From Candidatus Gastranaerophilales bacterium (GTDB lineage: Bacteria > Cyanobacteriota > Vampirovibrionia > Gastranaerophilales > Gastranaerophilaceae), in contig CANQZO010000128.1 of the NCBI GenBank assembly GCA_947628355.1, positions 1 to 5,647 on the forward strand: 5,647 nt of DNA. The letters are read 5' to 3'. The translations under genes and the position numbers were made by a program. Every line of letters starts with the position of its first letter. Within the stretch, counting starts at the first letter, position 1. Under the pieces are notes generated by a model, which saw only the letters and a list, made by a program, of their open reading frames with translations, was not told the origin of the DNA and made no database searches. Positions 1 to 5,607 of the stretch are shown piece by piece.

Positions 1-250
1 CTCTAATTAAATTGATAAAAGAGCTATTGCTCACCTGATGTGAGGCTGTACGGCTTTTAGCCTACACCCTCATCAGAATCTTGTCATCCCGATTTATTAT
101 TATATAAATTGCTCGCAAGTTCTCACGCTTCGTACAGCTCTACAAATTGGAAAAAGAGTTATGGCTTCCGCATTTGCACCATCTTTTGCATTTAACTTTC
201 TAAATAGGACTTCCGACATTTTTAGACCTTTACAATATATTTAAATTTAG
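1..250. other. Intergenic region with short inverted repeats, no convincing gene
   Basis: No open frame of useful length or recognisable protein is seen here on either strand. The left part contains overlapping inverted repeats: GAGC/GCTC at 21-32, CTCAC/GTGAG at 30-44 around a 5-base loop, and a longer imperfect hairpin from about 37 to 74 (GATG, AGG, TGTA and GGC pairing with GCC, TACA, CCT and CATC around TTTTA). On the minus strand the GAGC/GCTC hairpin is followed by TTTTAT, so it could be a weak terminator for a gene entering from the right, but none is visible. A dispersed intergenic repeat or the remains of one is another reading. Function unknown. Confidence 0.4.
100..219 (-). CDS. 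Possible 39-codon small ORF, doubtful
   Basis: A minus-strand frame starts with ATG at 219 and ends at a TAA at 100-102, encoding 39 residues beginning MSEVLFRKLNAKDG and ending TCEQFI. An AAAGG lies about 7 bases upstream of the ATG, which is a plausible ribosome binding site. I do not recognise the product; it has no signal peptide or membrane segment. The opposite strand also holds a short open frame, so the open stretch may be chance or a remnant of a larger gene. It is listed only because of the ribosome site; it is more likely not a gene than a gene. Confidence 0.15.
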   Translation of the reverse strand: MSEVLFRKLNAKDGANAEAITLFPICRAVRSVRTCEQFI

Positions 251-256
251 TATTAT
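229..256 (+). promoter_or_regulatory. Promoter of the serine protease gene
   Basis: TTTACA (229-234) and TATTAT (251-256) match the sigma-70 -35 and -10 boxes at five of six positions each, with a 16-base spacer. Transcription would begin near 263. The upstream in-frame ATG at 255 would fall inside the -10 box, so translation must begin further down, at 288. Confidence 0.55.
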
Positions 257-287
257 GTATATTAGGAGTTATATTGGTGGAAGTTTG

Positions 288-1439
288 ATGAGAAAAAGAA
301 TACTAATTATTTTTGCTTTTTTAATACTCTTTGTTCAAACAGTCTTAGCCGGTCAAAATACTGCTCAGCCTTTACCGGCGAATAAAATCTATGAAAATAA
401 TGTAAATTCAATTCTTTTTGTAGAAACGCAAGAATCAAGCGGAAGCGGCATTATTTTAGATGATACGGGAACATTTGTTACCTGTTTTCATGTGATTGGA
501 AATGCAGATAATATATCAGTAACAACAAAAGACGGCAATAAATATAAGGTAAGAGGCTTTAAATATCTAAATCCTGCCGATGATATAGCTATATTGACAA
601 TAAGTTCAAGAAAAAAATTTACTCCTGTTTCTATCAATCATAGCGGATACAAAGTGGGAGATAATATTTATACCATAGGTAATCCGCAGGAAATAAAATT
701 CGTTTTTAATAATGGTATTATAAATAAGATAATCGAGGACGATATAATCCAATTTTCAGCACCTGCTTCACCCGGCTCAAGCGGAAGCGCATTGTTTGAC
801 AGTTCCGGTAATTTAATAGGAATGGTCACTTCGCAGTATAATCCCTCTGTAGCACAAAATATAAACTTTGCTATTGCAAATTCTAAATTTTTACCTTACT
901 TGAATAAAAAAACTAAAGCGAATACTAAACATTTATCCTGGAGTGATTTTGTATCATCAAAGCTATCAGAAAAAAATTTAAAAGAATTTATCGCATACGC
1001 TTTAAGTAAAGATGATTATGTAATGTTATTCAAATATTCAAAATCTCTTATTACTCCCGAGACAATACCTCTTGAAGATTATGCTTTTTACGGAACTATG
1101 GCTATAGCTGCTTATATGAGTGATTATGATAACAATAAATTTTTAATTGATGAAGCAATTAAATGGTATACTGCATCAATAAACTCAAAAGAAAATGAAG
1201 AAATTTCTCTTTTCGGATTAATTCAAGCATTAATGATGAAAAGAGATTTAGAAAAAATTAATGAATATGAAAAACAGTTAAAAAAGTATCATAAAAGTTA
1301 TAAATTTTTAAAAAACTGCTATAAAAAAGTTGATAAATGTAACTATGTCGAAGATAAATTAGAATGCGGAAAAATAATACGGGATAAAATTTTAGATTAT
1401 TTGTATTCTTTAGCTGCTGATATATACAGTAAAAAATAA
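288..1439 (+). CDS. Secreted trypsin-like (HtrA-like) serine protease with helical C-terminal extension
   Basis: The product is a 383-residue exported serine endopeptidase of the trypsin fold. Residues 1-21 are a typical signal peptide (MRKR, a hydrophobic run, then VLA before the cut). The protease core follows at about 40-205. It shows SGSGIILDD, His68 in TCFHVIG, Asp99 in NPADDIAIL and Ser165 in PGSSGSALFD, which together make a complete catalytic triad arranged as in the HtrA/S1C group. No PDZ domain follows. Instead, residues about 215-383 are Lys-rich and predicted-helical by eye, possibly TPR-like, with cysteines at 344, 351 and 360. The start at 288 is preferred over an in-frame ATG at 255 because the latter sits in the -10 box and would spoil the signal peptide; GGTGGA at 276-281 is the likely ribosome site. 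The gene stands alone and ends in its own terminator. Its substrate is unknown, but it should act outside the cytoplasmic membrane, perhaps in envelope protein quality control. Confidence 0.88.
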   Translation: MRKRILIIFAFLILFVQTVLAGQNTAQPLPANKIYENNVNSILFVETQESSGSGIILDDTGTFVTCFHVIGNADNISVTTKDGNKYKVRGFKYLNPADDIAILTISSRKKFTPVSINHSGYKVGDNIYTIGNPQEIKFVFNNGIINKIIEDDIIQFSAPASPGSSGSALFDSSGNLIGMVTSQYNPSVAQNINFAIANSKFLPYLNKKTKANTKHLSWSDFVSSKLSEKNLKEFIAYALSKDDYVMLFKYSKSLITPETIPLEDYAFYGTMAIAAYMSDYDNNKFLIDEAIKWYTASINSKENEEISLFGLIQALMMKRDLEKINEYEKQLKKYHKSYKFLKNCYKKVDKCNYVEDKLECGKIIRDKILDYLYSLAADIYSKK

Positions 1440-1461
1440 AAAGACCTTTTTAGGTCTTTTT
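1438..1461. terminator. Bidirectional rho-independent terminator
   Basis: A perfect 10-bp stem (AAAAAGACCT at 1438-1447 with AGGTCTTTTT at 1452-1461) encloses a TTTT loop. The hairpin overlaps the protease stop codon. T-runs occur at the 3' side on both strands, so it can end the protease transcript from the left and the tRNA transcript from the right. Confidence 0.9.
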
Positions 1462-1467
1462 ATTAAA

Positions 1468-1544
<77 letters not shown>

Positions 1545-1660
1545 ATATTAAATCTTTTTTCAACAGAGTATTCTGCATTATTAAATTTTCATAATAAAGC
1601 AAATACACTTCACACTTAAATTATTAAATGCTGAATGTAAAAAATCAAGTATTTTAGTTT

Positions 1661-1882
1661 TTAATCAAACTCAAAAAACTTTTTCTCGGGAACATTTAAT
1701 GTTTCACTTAAACTAAACAAGAGATTAATACTGACTCCTCTTTTAGCAGTTTCTATCTTAGCTAAGTGTTCTCTTGATATATCAAGTTTATCAGCAAGCT
1801 GATTTTGCGTTAAATGTTTCATTTTCCTGTATTTAGCTATATTTTTACCGAATTTTTTTAATTTTTCAATATTTATACTCAT
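1661..1882 (-). CDS. XRE-family helix-turn-helix transcriptional regulator
   Basis: A 73-residue protein made almost entirely of one Cro/C1-type HTH domain. Residues 8-20 form helix 1 (FGKNIAKYRKMK). Residues 25-34 (TQNQLADKLD) are the HTH support helix. Residues 37-47 (REHLAKIETAK) are the recognition helix, followed by the family's usual stretch (GVSINLLFSLSETLNV). There is no extra sensor or dimerisation domain, so it should act as a small DNA-binding repressor or activator. No clear Shine-Dalgarno precedes the ATG at 1882, but an 18-bp inverted repeat sits three to twenty bases upstream, suggesting autoregulation. The nearest same-strand neighbour is the initiator tRNA; the divergent neighbour is a putative 28-codon membrane peptide. 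No toxin partner is visible, so an antitoxin role is not supported. Target genes are unknown. Confidence 0.85.
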   Translation of the reverse strand: MSINIEKLKKFGKNIAKYRKMKHLTQNQLADKLDISREHLAKIETAKRGVSINLLFSLSETLNVPEKKFFEFD

Positions 1883-1884
1883 AT

Positions 1885-1902
1885 TTATATTGTTAAATAT
1901 AA
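1885..1902. promoter_or_regulatory. Operator-like inverted repeat before the XRE gene
   Basis: TTATATT (1885-1891) and AATATAA (1896-1902) are perfect 7-bp inverted arms around GTTA. The repeat lies immediately upstream of the regulator's ATG and includes a -10-like TATATT on the minus strand. Small XRE proteins commonly bind such palindromes at their own promoter, so autoregulation is a reasonable inference. AT-rich palindromes can also arise by chance. Confidence 0.4.
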
Positions 1903-1950
1903 GTTCTAATTTGTATGTAGCCCCAATAGATACATTTTAGATTTATTTTA

Positions 1951-1979
1951 TTTACATAATCGGTAAAAAAAGTTAAAAT
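1951..1979 (+). promoter_or_regulatory. Sigma-70-type promoter for the 28-codon ORF
   Basis: TTTACA (1951-1956) and TAAAAT (1974-1979) are separated by exactly 17 bases, each matching consensus at five of six positions. The expected start of transcription, near 1986, would give a very short leader beginning at or beside the AGGAG at 1986-1990. Confidence 0.5.
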
Positions 1980-1997
1980 GATTGCAGGAGAATAATA

Positions 1998-2084
1998 ATG
2001 AGACGAATTATCTGGTACATATTTGTTACTCTGCTGGTAATTACAGCTGTTATTGGTGATATAAAAATGGCATTAACTATATAG
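1998..2084 (+). CDS. Putative 28-residue single-span membrane peptide
   Basis: A short ORF encoding MRRIIWYIFVTLLVITAVIG, then DIKMALTI. Two arginines at the N-terminus precede a hydrophobic stretch of about 17 residues (4-20), followed by a short polar tail, as in small single-pass inner-membrane proteins. The start is well supported: AGGAG at 1986-1990 lies seven bases before the ATG, and a promoter with 17-base spacing lies just upstream. It sits between the divergent XRE gene and the end of the convergent minCDE operon, and its stop is ten bases from the minCDE terminator hairpin. I do not recognise a family. It could be a stress or regulatory micropeptide, a small type I toxin-like peptide, or a chance ORF in a small RNA. 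Confidence 0.45.
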   Translation: MRRIIWYIFVTLLVITAVIGDIKMALTI

Positions 2085-2114
2085 ATAAAAAATAGGAGCG
2101 TCATGTAACGCTCC
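2085..2114 (-). terminator. Rho-independent terminator of minCDE
   Basis: Read on the minus strand, GGAGCGT and ACGCTCC form a 7-bp GC-rich stem around a 6-base loop (2095-2114), followed by TATTTTTTATC (2085-2094 and just beyond). It lies 22 bases past the minE stop codon. The plus-strand side of the hairpin has no T-run, so it is one-directional. Confidence 0.88.
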
Positions 2115-2136
2115 AACTAAAATTAATGATAATTAT

Positions 2137-2679
2137 TTATTCTTTTTCTTCAATTATTTCTTCGGATGTTTTTTCTTCAACAATCTCAATATTTTCTTCT
2201 TCAACTATTTTTTCTTCATCACTGTCAGAATCTTCGTCATCGAGCTGCTCGATTTCATCGTCGTTGTCAGTATCTTCCGAATTGTCCTCTGTTTCCGTTT
2301 CTTCTTCAGCTTCTTCCTCAGATTCTTCTTCGGTATCTTCAGAAACTTTCTCTTCCTCCTCTTGAAGTTTCTTTCTTATTTCTTCAAGTTCTTCCTCTGT
2401 TTTAGCTCTTACTATCGGGATATTTAACATAAGAGCAACGGCATCACCCTCATTTTTCAGACCGATTTCCAGTTCTTCTTTATCGATAACAACATATTTT
2501 GAGAAAACATCAATGAGTTCTTCTCTCATTTTATTCATAATCAGCGGATCAAGTTTTGTTCTGTCGTGCATTAAAATAACTTGAAGTCTGTTTGTAGCTG
2601 TCTCGCTTGTATTTTCAGATTTTTCCAGTTGAAACAACTCTCTGATTTTATTATAAATATCGGAAAAAAGTGTTTTCAT
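2137..2679 (-). CDS. minE: Cell division topological specificity factor MinE with long acidic tail
   Basis: MinE stimulates the MinD ATPase and drives Min proteins off the membrane, which keeps MinC away from mid-cell. The first 93 or so residues match the family: an N-terminal amphipathic membrane-binding helix (2-19, MKTLFSDIYNKIRELF), the MinD-contact segment (27-40, with RLQVILMHDR), and the dimerisation beta/helix core (MREELIDVFSKYVVID, then VALMLNIPIV at 81-90). MinE is usually about 90 residues; this one has 180. Residues 94-180 are a low-complexity tail with 49 Asp/Glu and 7 Lys/Arg by hand count. Its last part (157-180) regains spaced Ile and Val, perhaps forming a helix. The start codon directly abuts the minD stop (TAAATG), with AAAGGAG inside the end of minD as ribosome site, so the two are translationally coupled. 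The tail is in frame with the core and shows no sign of a frameshift. Confidence 0.95.
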   Translation of the reverse strand: MKTLFSDIYNKIRELFQLEKSENTSETATNRLQVILMHDRTKLDPLIMNKMREELIDVFSKYVVIDKEELEIGLKNEGDAVALMLNIPIVRAKTEEELEEIRKKLQEEEEKVSEDTEEESEEEAEEETETEDNSEDTDNDDEIEQLDDEDSDSDEEKIVEEENIEIVEEKTSEEIIEEKE

Positions 2680-3501
2680 TTATTGCTCCTTTCCCTGTTT
2701 ACCTAAATTTGAAAGGAATTTTTTTAATTTCCCAACAAAGTTTTTAGGTTCATCTATATCTAAGAAAGGAACATCCTCTCCGTTAATTCTTCTTGCGACA
2801 TTGATATAAGCTCTGCCTGCAAGGGATTTTTCGTTATTAACAATCGGCTCGCCTCTGTTTGTTGAAGTTATAATTCCGGTATCTTCGGGAATAACACCTA
2901 TTTTTCCGCAAGATAAAATATTTTCAACATCTTCAACACTCATCATATCGTTAGATTTAATCATATTGGGTCTTACACGGTTAATTAAAAGTTTATAGCT
3001 TTCAATACCCTCTGCGGCTTCTAAAAGCCCGATTATTCTATCTGCGTCGCGTACTGCCGACATTTCAGGTGTTGTAACAACGATAGCTTCCGAAGCTCCT
3101 GCAATTGCGGTTTGAAATCCCTGTTCAATTCCTGCAGGGCAATCAACCAAAATGAAATCATAATCTTTTTTAAGTTTATCCGTTATTTTTTTAAGCTGTT
3201 CGGCGCTGACCGAAGATTTATCTCTTGTCTGAGCAGCAGCCAGCAAACATAAATTAGGATTTTTCTTATCTTTTACCAATGCTTGTTTCAATTTACAGCG
3301 TTCTTCAACCACATCAACCAGAGTATAAACTATTCTGTTTTCAAGCCCGAGTAAAAGGTCTAAATTTCTCAAACCTATATCCGTATCAACAAGAACAACA
3401 CTATGCCCGTTTTTTGCAAGTGCAGTTCCAATGTTTGCACTGGTGGTAGTCTTTCCCACCCCGCCTTTTCCGGATGTTATAACTATAACTCTCCCTGCCA
3501 T
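2680..3501 (-). CDS. minD: Septum site-determining ATPase MinD
   Basis: MinD is a deviant-Walker ParA/MinD-family ATPase. In its ATP-bound dimer it sits on the inner membrane and recruits MinC; MinE triggers hydrolysis and release. The 273-residue length is normal. Visible motifs are the deviant Walker A loop GKGGVGKTT (11-19) with signature Lys12 and Lys17, VLVDTDIGLRNLD (36-48) with the switch I aspartates, and Walker B FILVDCPAG (116-124) with Asp120. The C-terminal basic amphipathic helix (255-269, FVGKLKKFLSNLGKQ) is the membrane-targeting sequence. All key residues are present, so it should be active. It begins 12 bases after the minC stop; the ribosome site TAAGGAG overlaps that stop codon. 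It lies in the middle of minC-minD-minE. Confidence 0.98.
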   Translation of the reverse strand: MAGRVIVITSGKGGVGKTTTSANIGTALAKNGHSVVLVDTDIGLRNLDLLLGLENRIVYTLVDVVEERCKLKQALVKDKKNPNLCLLAAAQTRDKSSVSAEQLKKITDKLKKDYDFILVDCPAGIEQGFQTAIAGASEAIVVTTPEMSAVRDADRIIGLLEAAEGIESYKLLINRVRPNMIKSNDMMSVEDVENILSCGKIGVIPEDTGIITSTNRGEPIVNNEKSLAGRAYINVARRINGEDVPFLDIDEPKNFVGKLKKFLSNLGKQGKEQ

Positions 3502-3513
3502 CTAATCCGCTCC

Positions 3514-4566
3514 TTAATCGTTTATCTTAAATACTACTATTTCGTTGTTTATAATTCTTGCTTCTTCCGGTGTGAATGAATTTGTTTTTTCAATATACAC
3601 CGTATTAAGTGAATCTGGACGTCTTGAATAGCAATTTGCTATTCTCAACTGAATTGCATTCATTTTTAATGCTCTGACTCTTGCCTTTTGGTTTCCGCCC
3701 GAACCTGCATGAGCAATACCGCTTAGAACTCCCCATACTGTTATGTCGCCAAATGCACTTATTTCGCACCCGGGGTGGCAATCGCCTATTATTACTATAT
3801 TCCCCTCATAATTTATAACCTGTCCCGACCTTATTGTTTGTTTAATATATTTTGTCGGGAATGATTCAAGTTCTATATCCTCTTTTGTGTATTCTTGTTC
3901 GGGAACAACTATATCATCCATTTCATGATTATCTTCATATATATCTTGCGGATTTTCCATATTAAAAATGCTTGACTCTACGGGGTTAGAGCCGAATATA
4001 ACATCAAGTTCATCGCGCATTTCTTCTTTCGGTTGTTCTTCTTGCGCTGTTTCAACTGAATTATTGTCATTTTGAACCTGTTGTTCATCTTGCGGTTGTT
4101 CGGATTGTTCCGATTGTTCTCGGTGTTCCTCTGCATAATCTTGTTGAACTTGGGCTTCATTTTCGGTTTGCACTTCCGTATTTATTTCCGTTTCAGATTC
4201 AACTGCTTCCTGCTGTACTTGTTCAATATATTCATCGGCAGTTTTATACGGCTCTGCAGGAGTAACATCAGTTGTATTTTCGGATGAAACATTTGAAACA
4301 ATAATGCCTAAAGATAAAGCAACACGTTCCGTTTCAACAGATTTTGTATCAACGCTTGCAAGAATTGAATTTATCCCGCCGATTAAAGATTTAATACTCA
4401 GCAATTGTGCCTGATTTAAGTCAACATTGCCAAGTTTTAAGCAAATCTTTTTATTTCTGACTTCGGAATTATCAAGAATTGAGCTCAACCTAAAAATAAT
4501 TTCAGCCGCGCTGTCAATATTTCCTAAATCAACTGTATACATACTATCATTTAAAAGCTGTTCCAT
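3514..4566 (-). CDS. minC: Septum site-determining protein MinC with long acidic linker
   Basis: MinC blocks FtsZ ring assembly where MinD recruits it to the membrane. Residues 9-91 fit the N-terminal FtsZ-antagonist domain (MYTVDLGNIDSAAEIIF, then ICLKLGNVDLN and ALSLGIIVS), though this domain is weakly conserved. Residues 241-350 are the C-terminal beta-helix dimerisation and MinD-binding domain, with RSGQ at 246-249, then GDITVWGVLSGIAHAG (273-288) and QLRIA (306-310), closest in wording to cyanobacterial MinC. Between them, residues 92-240 are a disordered-looking linker rich in Glu, Asp and Gln (44 acidic residues by hand count), with small repeats such as EQSEQSEQ. MinC in E. coli has 231 residues; this one has 350, the excess lying in the linker. 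It is the first gene of minCDE. Its ribosome site is weak (GGCGGGA about nine bases before the ATG). A second ATG at codon 9 is possible but has no better site. Confidence 0.94.
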   Translation of the reverse strand: MEQLLNDSMYTVDLGNIDSAAEIIFRLSSILDNSEVRNKKICLKLGNVDLNQAQLLSIKSLIGGINSILASVDTKSVETERVALSLGIIVSNVSSENTTDVTPAEPYKTADEYIEQVQQEAVESETEINTEVQTENEAQVQQDYAEEHREQSEQSEQPQDEQQVQNDNNSVETAQEEQPKEEMRDELDVIFGSNPVESSIFNMENPQDIYEDNHEMDDIVVPEQEYTKEDIELESFPTKYIKQTIRSGQVINYEGNIVIIGDCHPGCEISAFGDITVWGVLSGIAHAGSGGNQKARVRALKMNAIQLRIANCYSRRPDSLNTVYIEKTNSFTPEEARIINNEIVVFKIND

Positions 4567-4621
4567 AACTATATATCCCGCCTCTCAATGTATAAATCAC
4601 ATACCCGTAATTCACATGAAA

Positions 4622-4650
4622 AGAATATATTAAATTGAGCATGATTTCAA
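4622..4650 (-). promoter_or_regulatory. Possible minCDE promoter
   Basis: On the minus strand TTGAAA (4645-4650) and TATTCT (4622-4627) are 17 bases apart, matching consensus at five and four of six positions. This would give a leader of about 50 bases before minC. The region is very AT-rich and other -10-like boxes (TATATT, TATACA) occur nearby, so the exact promoter is uncertain. Confidence 0.35.
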
Positions 4651-4758
4651 ACAAATTAATTATTTATGTATAGTTTTATATACAAAAAAACTTTACGTAA
4701 ATTTACATATACTTTAAAAGTCAGATATAGCAAGGAATTAAAATGCAATTTTTTTAAG

Positions 4759-4788
4759 TTGAAACAGAAAAAATTGTCCTTAAATACT
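4759..4788 (+). promoter_or_regulatory. Possible promoter of the HExxH protein gene
   Basis: TTGAAA (4759-4764) and AATACT (4783-4788) are 18 bases apart, matching consensus at five and four of six positions. The transcript would begin near 4795, upstream of the chosen start at 4834. The AT-rich background makes chance matches likely. Confidence 0.3.
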
Positions 4789-4833
4789 AAATAGGTAATA
4801 ATAAAGTATATGATTAAGACAGGTAAGGAATAT

Positions 4834-5559
4834 ATGAAAAGAGAGAAGATTTTTTTACTGATTGCCTCGGTAATATTACTGCAAAGTTCAATATGCTTTG
4901 CAAGAGATAATGCCCCTGCGGGAATAGATGAAACAAAATTAAATAAAGGCGCAACTTCAGAGAAATCACAAAGTGTAAATAAACCCGAATTTGACACTGA
5001 TGCATACGCAAGAGAATACAGAAAAGTAACAAAAGACGGTGCGGTTATGCAGGCAATGGAAATGATGAAGGGGTTAAACATTGCAAAGTATTCTTATAAT
5101 GCTTTAATGGGAAATAACTTAACGGAAAAACCCGTACATATTGAGTTTAGAAATCTTGCGGAAATCGACCAAAAATATGCCTCTTTTGAAGCATTGGGCT
5201 GGAAAAACGAAAAGAAAAACAGATTATACATATACATAAATGAAAAACACCGCAATGCACCGCCTGAAGCTATTGCTGCTTTACTATCCCACGAAGCATT
5301 GCACCAAGACACTTTATCATCGCTAAATGAAGAAACTTATGCTTGGACTATGGAGGCTTCCGTATGGATGAAGCTGGCAGAAAAAAATCCCTCCGTATTA
5401 AACAGCCCGTCAAGTTTAGTAACAAGAGAAAACATGTTAAAAAAGCTGTTTGAAAAAGGTGATTATACAAACAAATATATAAAAAGAGCGGTATTTTCAA
5501 ATCCGGGATATAAGCTCCTGCCCACCCGCTCCCCTGGATTTGAAGATGAAGATTTATAA
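4834..5559 (+). CDS. Secreted putative zinc metallopeptidase (HExxH protein)
   Basis: A 241-residue exported protein. Residues 1-23 form a signal peptide (MKREK, a hydrophobic stretch, then CFA before the likely cut). Residues about 24-60 are a polar, probably flexible spacer. A globular region follows, with a strand-like LYIYINEKH (131-139) and helix APPEAIAALLSHEALHQD. His153, Glu154 and His157 make an HExxH zinc-peptidase motif, and EETYAW (166-171) lies nine residues later, where one Glu may be the third metal ligand. This helix-then-EExxAW pattern recalls gluzincin-like peptidases, but I cannot name the family and the substrate is unknown. The start at 4834 is chosen because AAGGA lies four bases upstream and it begins a clean signal peptide; an in-frame ATG at 4810 lacks a good ribosome site. 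The gene is transcribed away from minCDE and ends in its own terminator. Envelope or secreted proteolysis is the most that can be inferred. Confidence 0.75.
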   Translation: MKREKIFLLIASVILLQSSICFARDNAPAGIDETKLNKGATSEKSQSVNKPEFDTDAYAREYRKVTKDGAVMQAMEMMKGLNIAKYSYNALMGNNLTEKPVHIEFRNLAEIDQKYASFEALGWKNEKKNRLYIYINEKHRNAPPEAIAALLSHEALHQDTLSSLNEETYAWTMEASVWMKLAEKNPSVLNSPSSLVTRENMLKKLFEKGDYTNKYIKRAVFSNPGYKLLPTRSPGFEDEDL

Positions 5560-5560
5560 T

Positions 5561-5578
5561 TGTAAACAAATGTAAACA
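5561..5578 (+). repeat. Two direct copies of TGTAAACA
   Basis: TGTAAACA occurs at 5561-5568 and again at 5571-5578, a 10-base period (one helical turn), between the stop codon and the terminator. It may be a chance short duplication or a protein-binding site; nothing else supports a role. Confidence 0.4.
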
Positions 5579-5580
5579 TT

Positions 5581-5607
5581 AAAAACCTTGAATTATCAAG
5601 GTTTTTT
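5581..5607 (+). terminator. Rho-independent terminator after the HExxH protein gene
   Basis: AAAAACCTTGA (5581-5591) pairs perfectly with TCAAGGTTTTT (5596-5606) around an ATTA loop, with a T-run on the plus-strand 3' side. It lies 21 bases beyond the stop codon. The A-run at its left side means it could also stop transcription coming from the right. Confidence 0.9.

Noticed and set aside
1570..1636. Imperfect inverted repeat (14 of 19 positions) between tRNA-fMet and the XRE gene, suggestive of a tiny mobile element
   Set aside because: The arms are AT-rich, mismatched in the middle and lack target-site duplications; chance is likely in this composition.
1661..2084. XRE regulator plus 28-codon peptide as a toxin-antitoxin pair
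   Set aside because: The genes are divergent, the peptide is not a recognised toxin, and no second cytoplasmic toxin ORF is present; the evidence does not go beyond adjacency.
2126..2405. Open plus-strand frames rich in Ser or in Leu/Phe opposite minE
   Set aside because: They are the complement of the GAA/GAG-rich MinE tail; the low-complexity sequence is explained by the opposite strand and lacks a ribosome site.
3978..4287. Open frames on both strands within the minC linker region
   Set aside because: They are by-products of the repetitive Glu/Gln codons of minC in other frames; their translations are Asn/Lys-rich or Phe/Leu-rich without domain signals.
4656..5081. Minus-strand open frame of 141 codons overlapping the HExxH protein gene
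   Set aside because: It reads antisense through a well-supported secreted protein gene, runs into AT-rich intergenic DNA, and has no recognisable domain or ribosome site.
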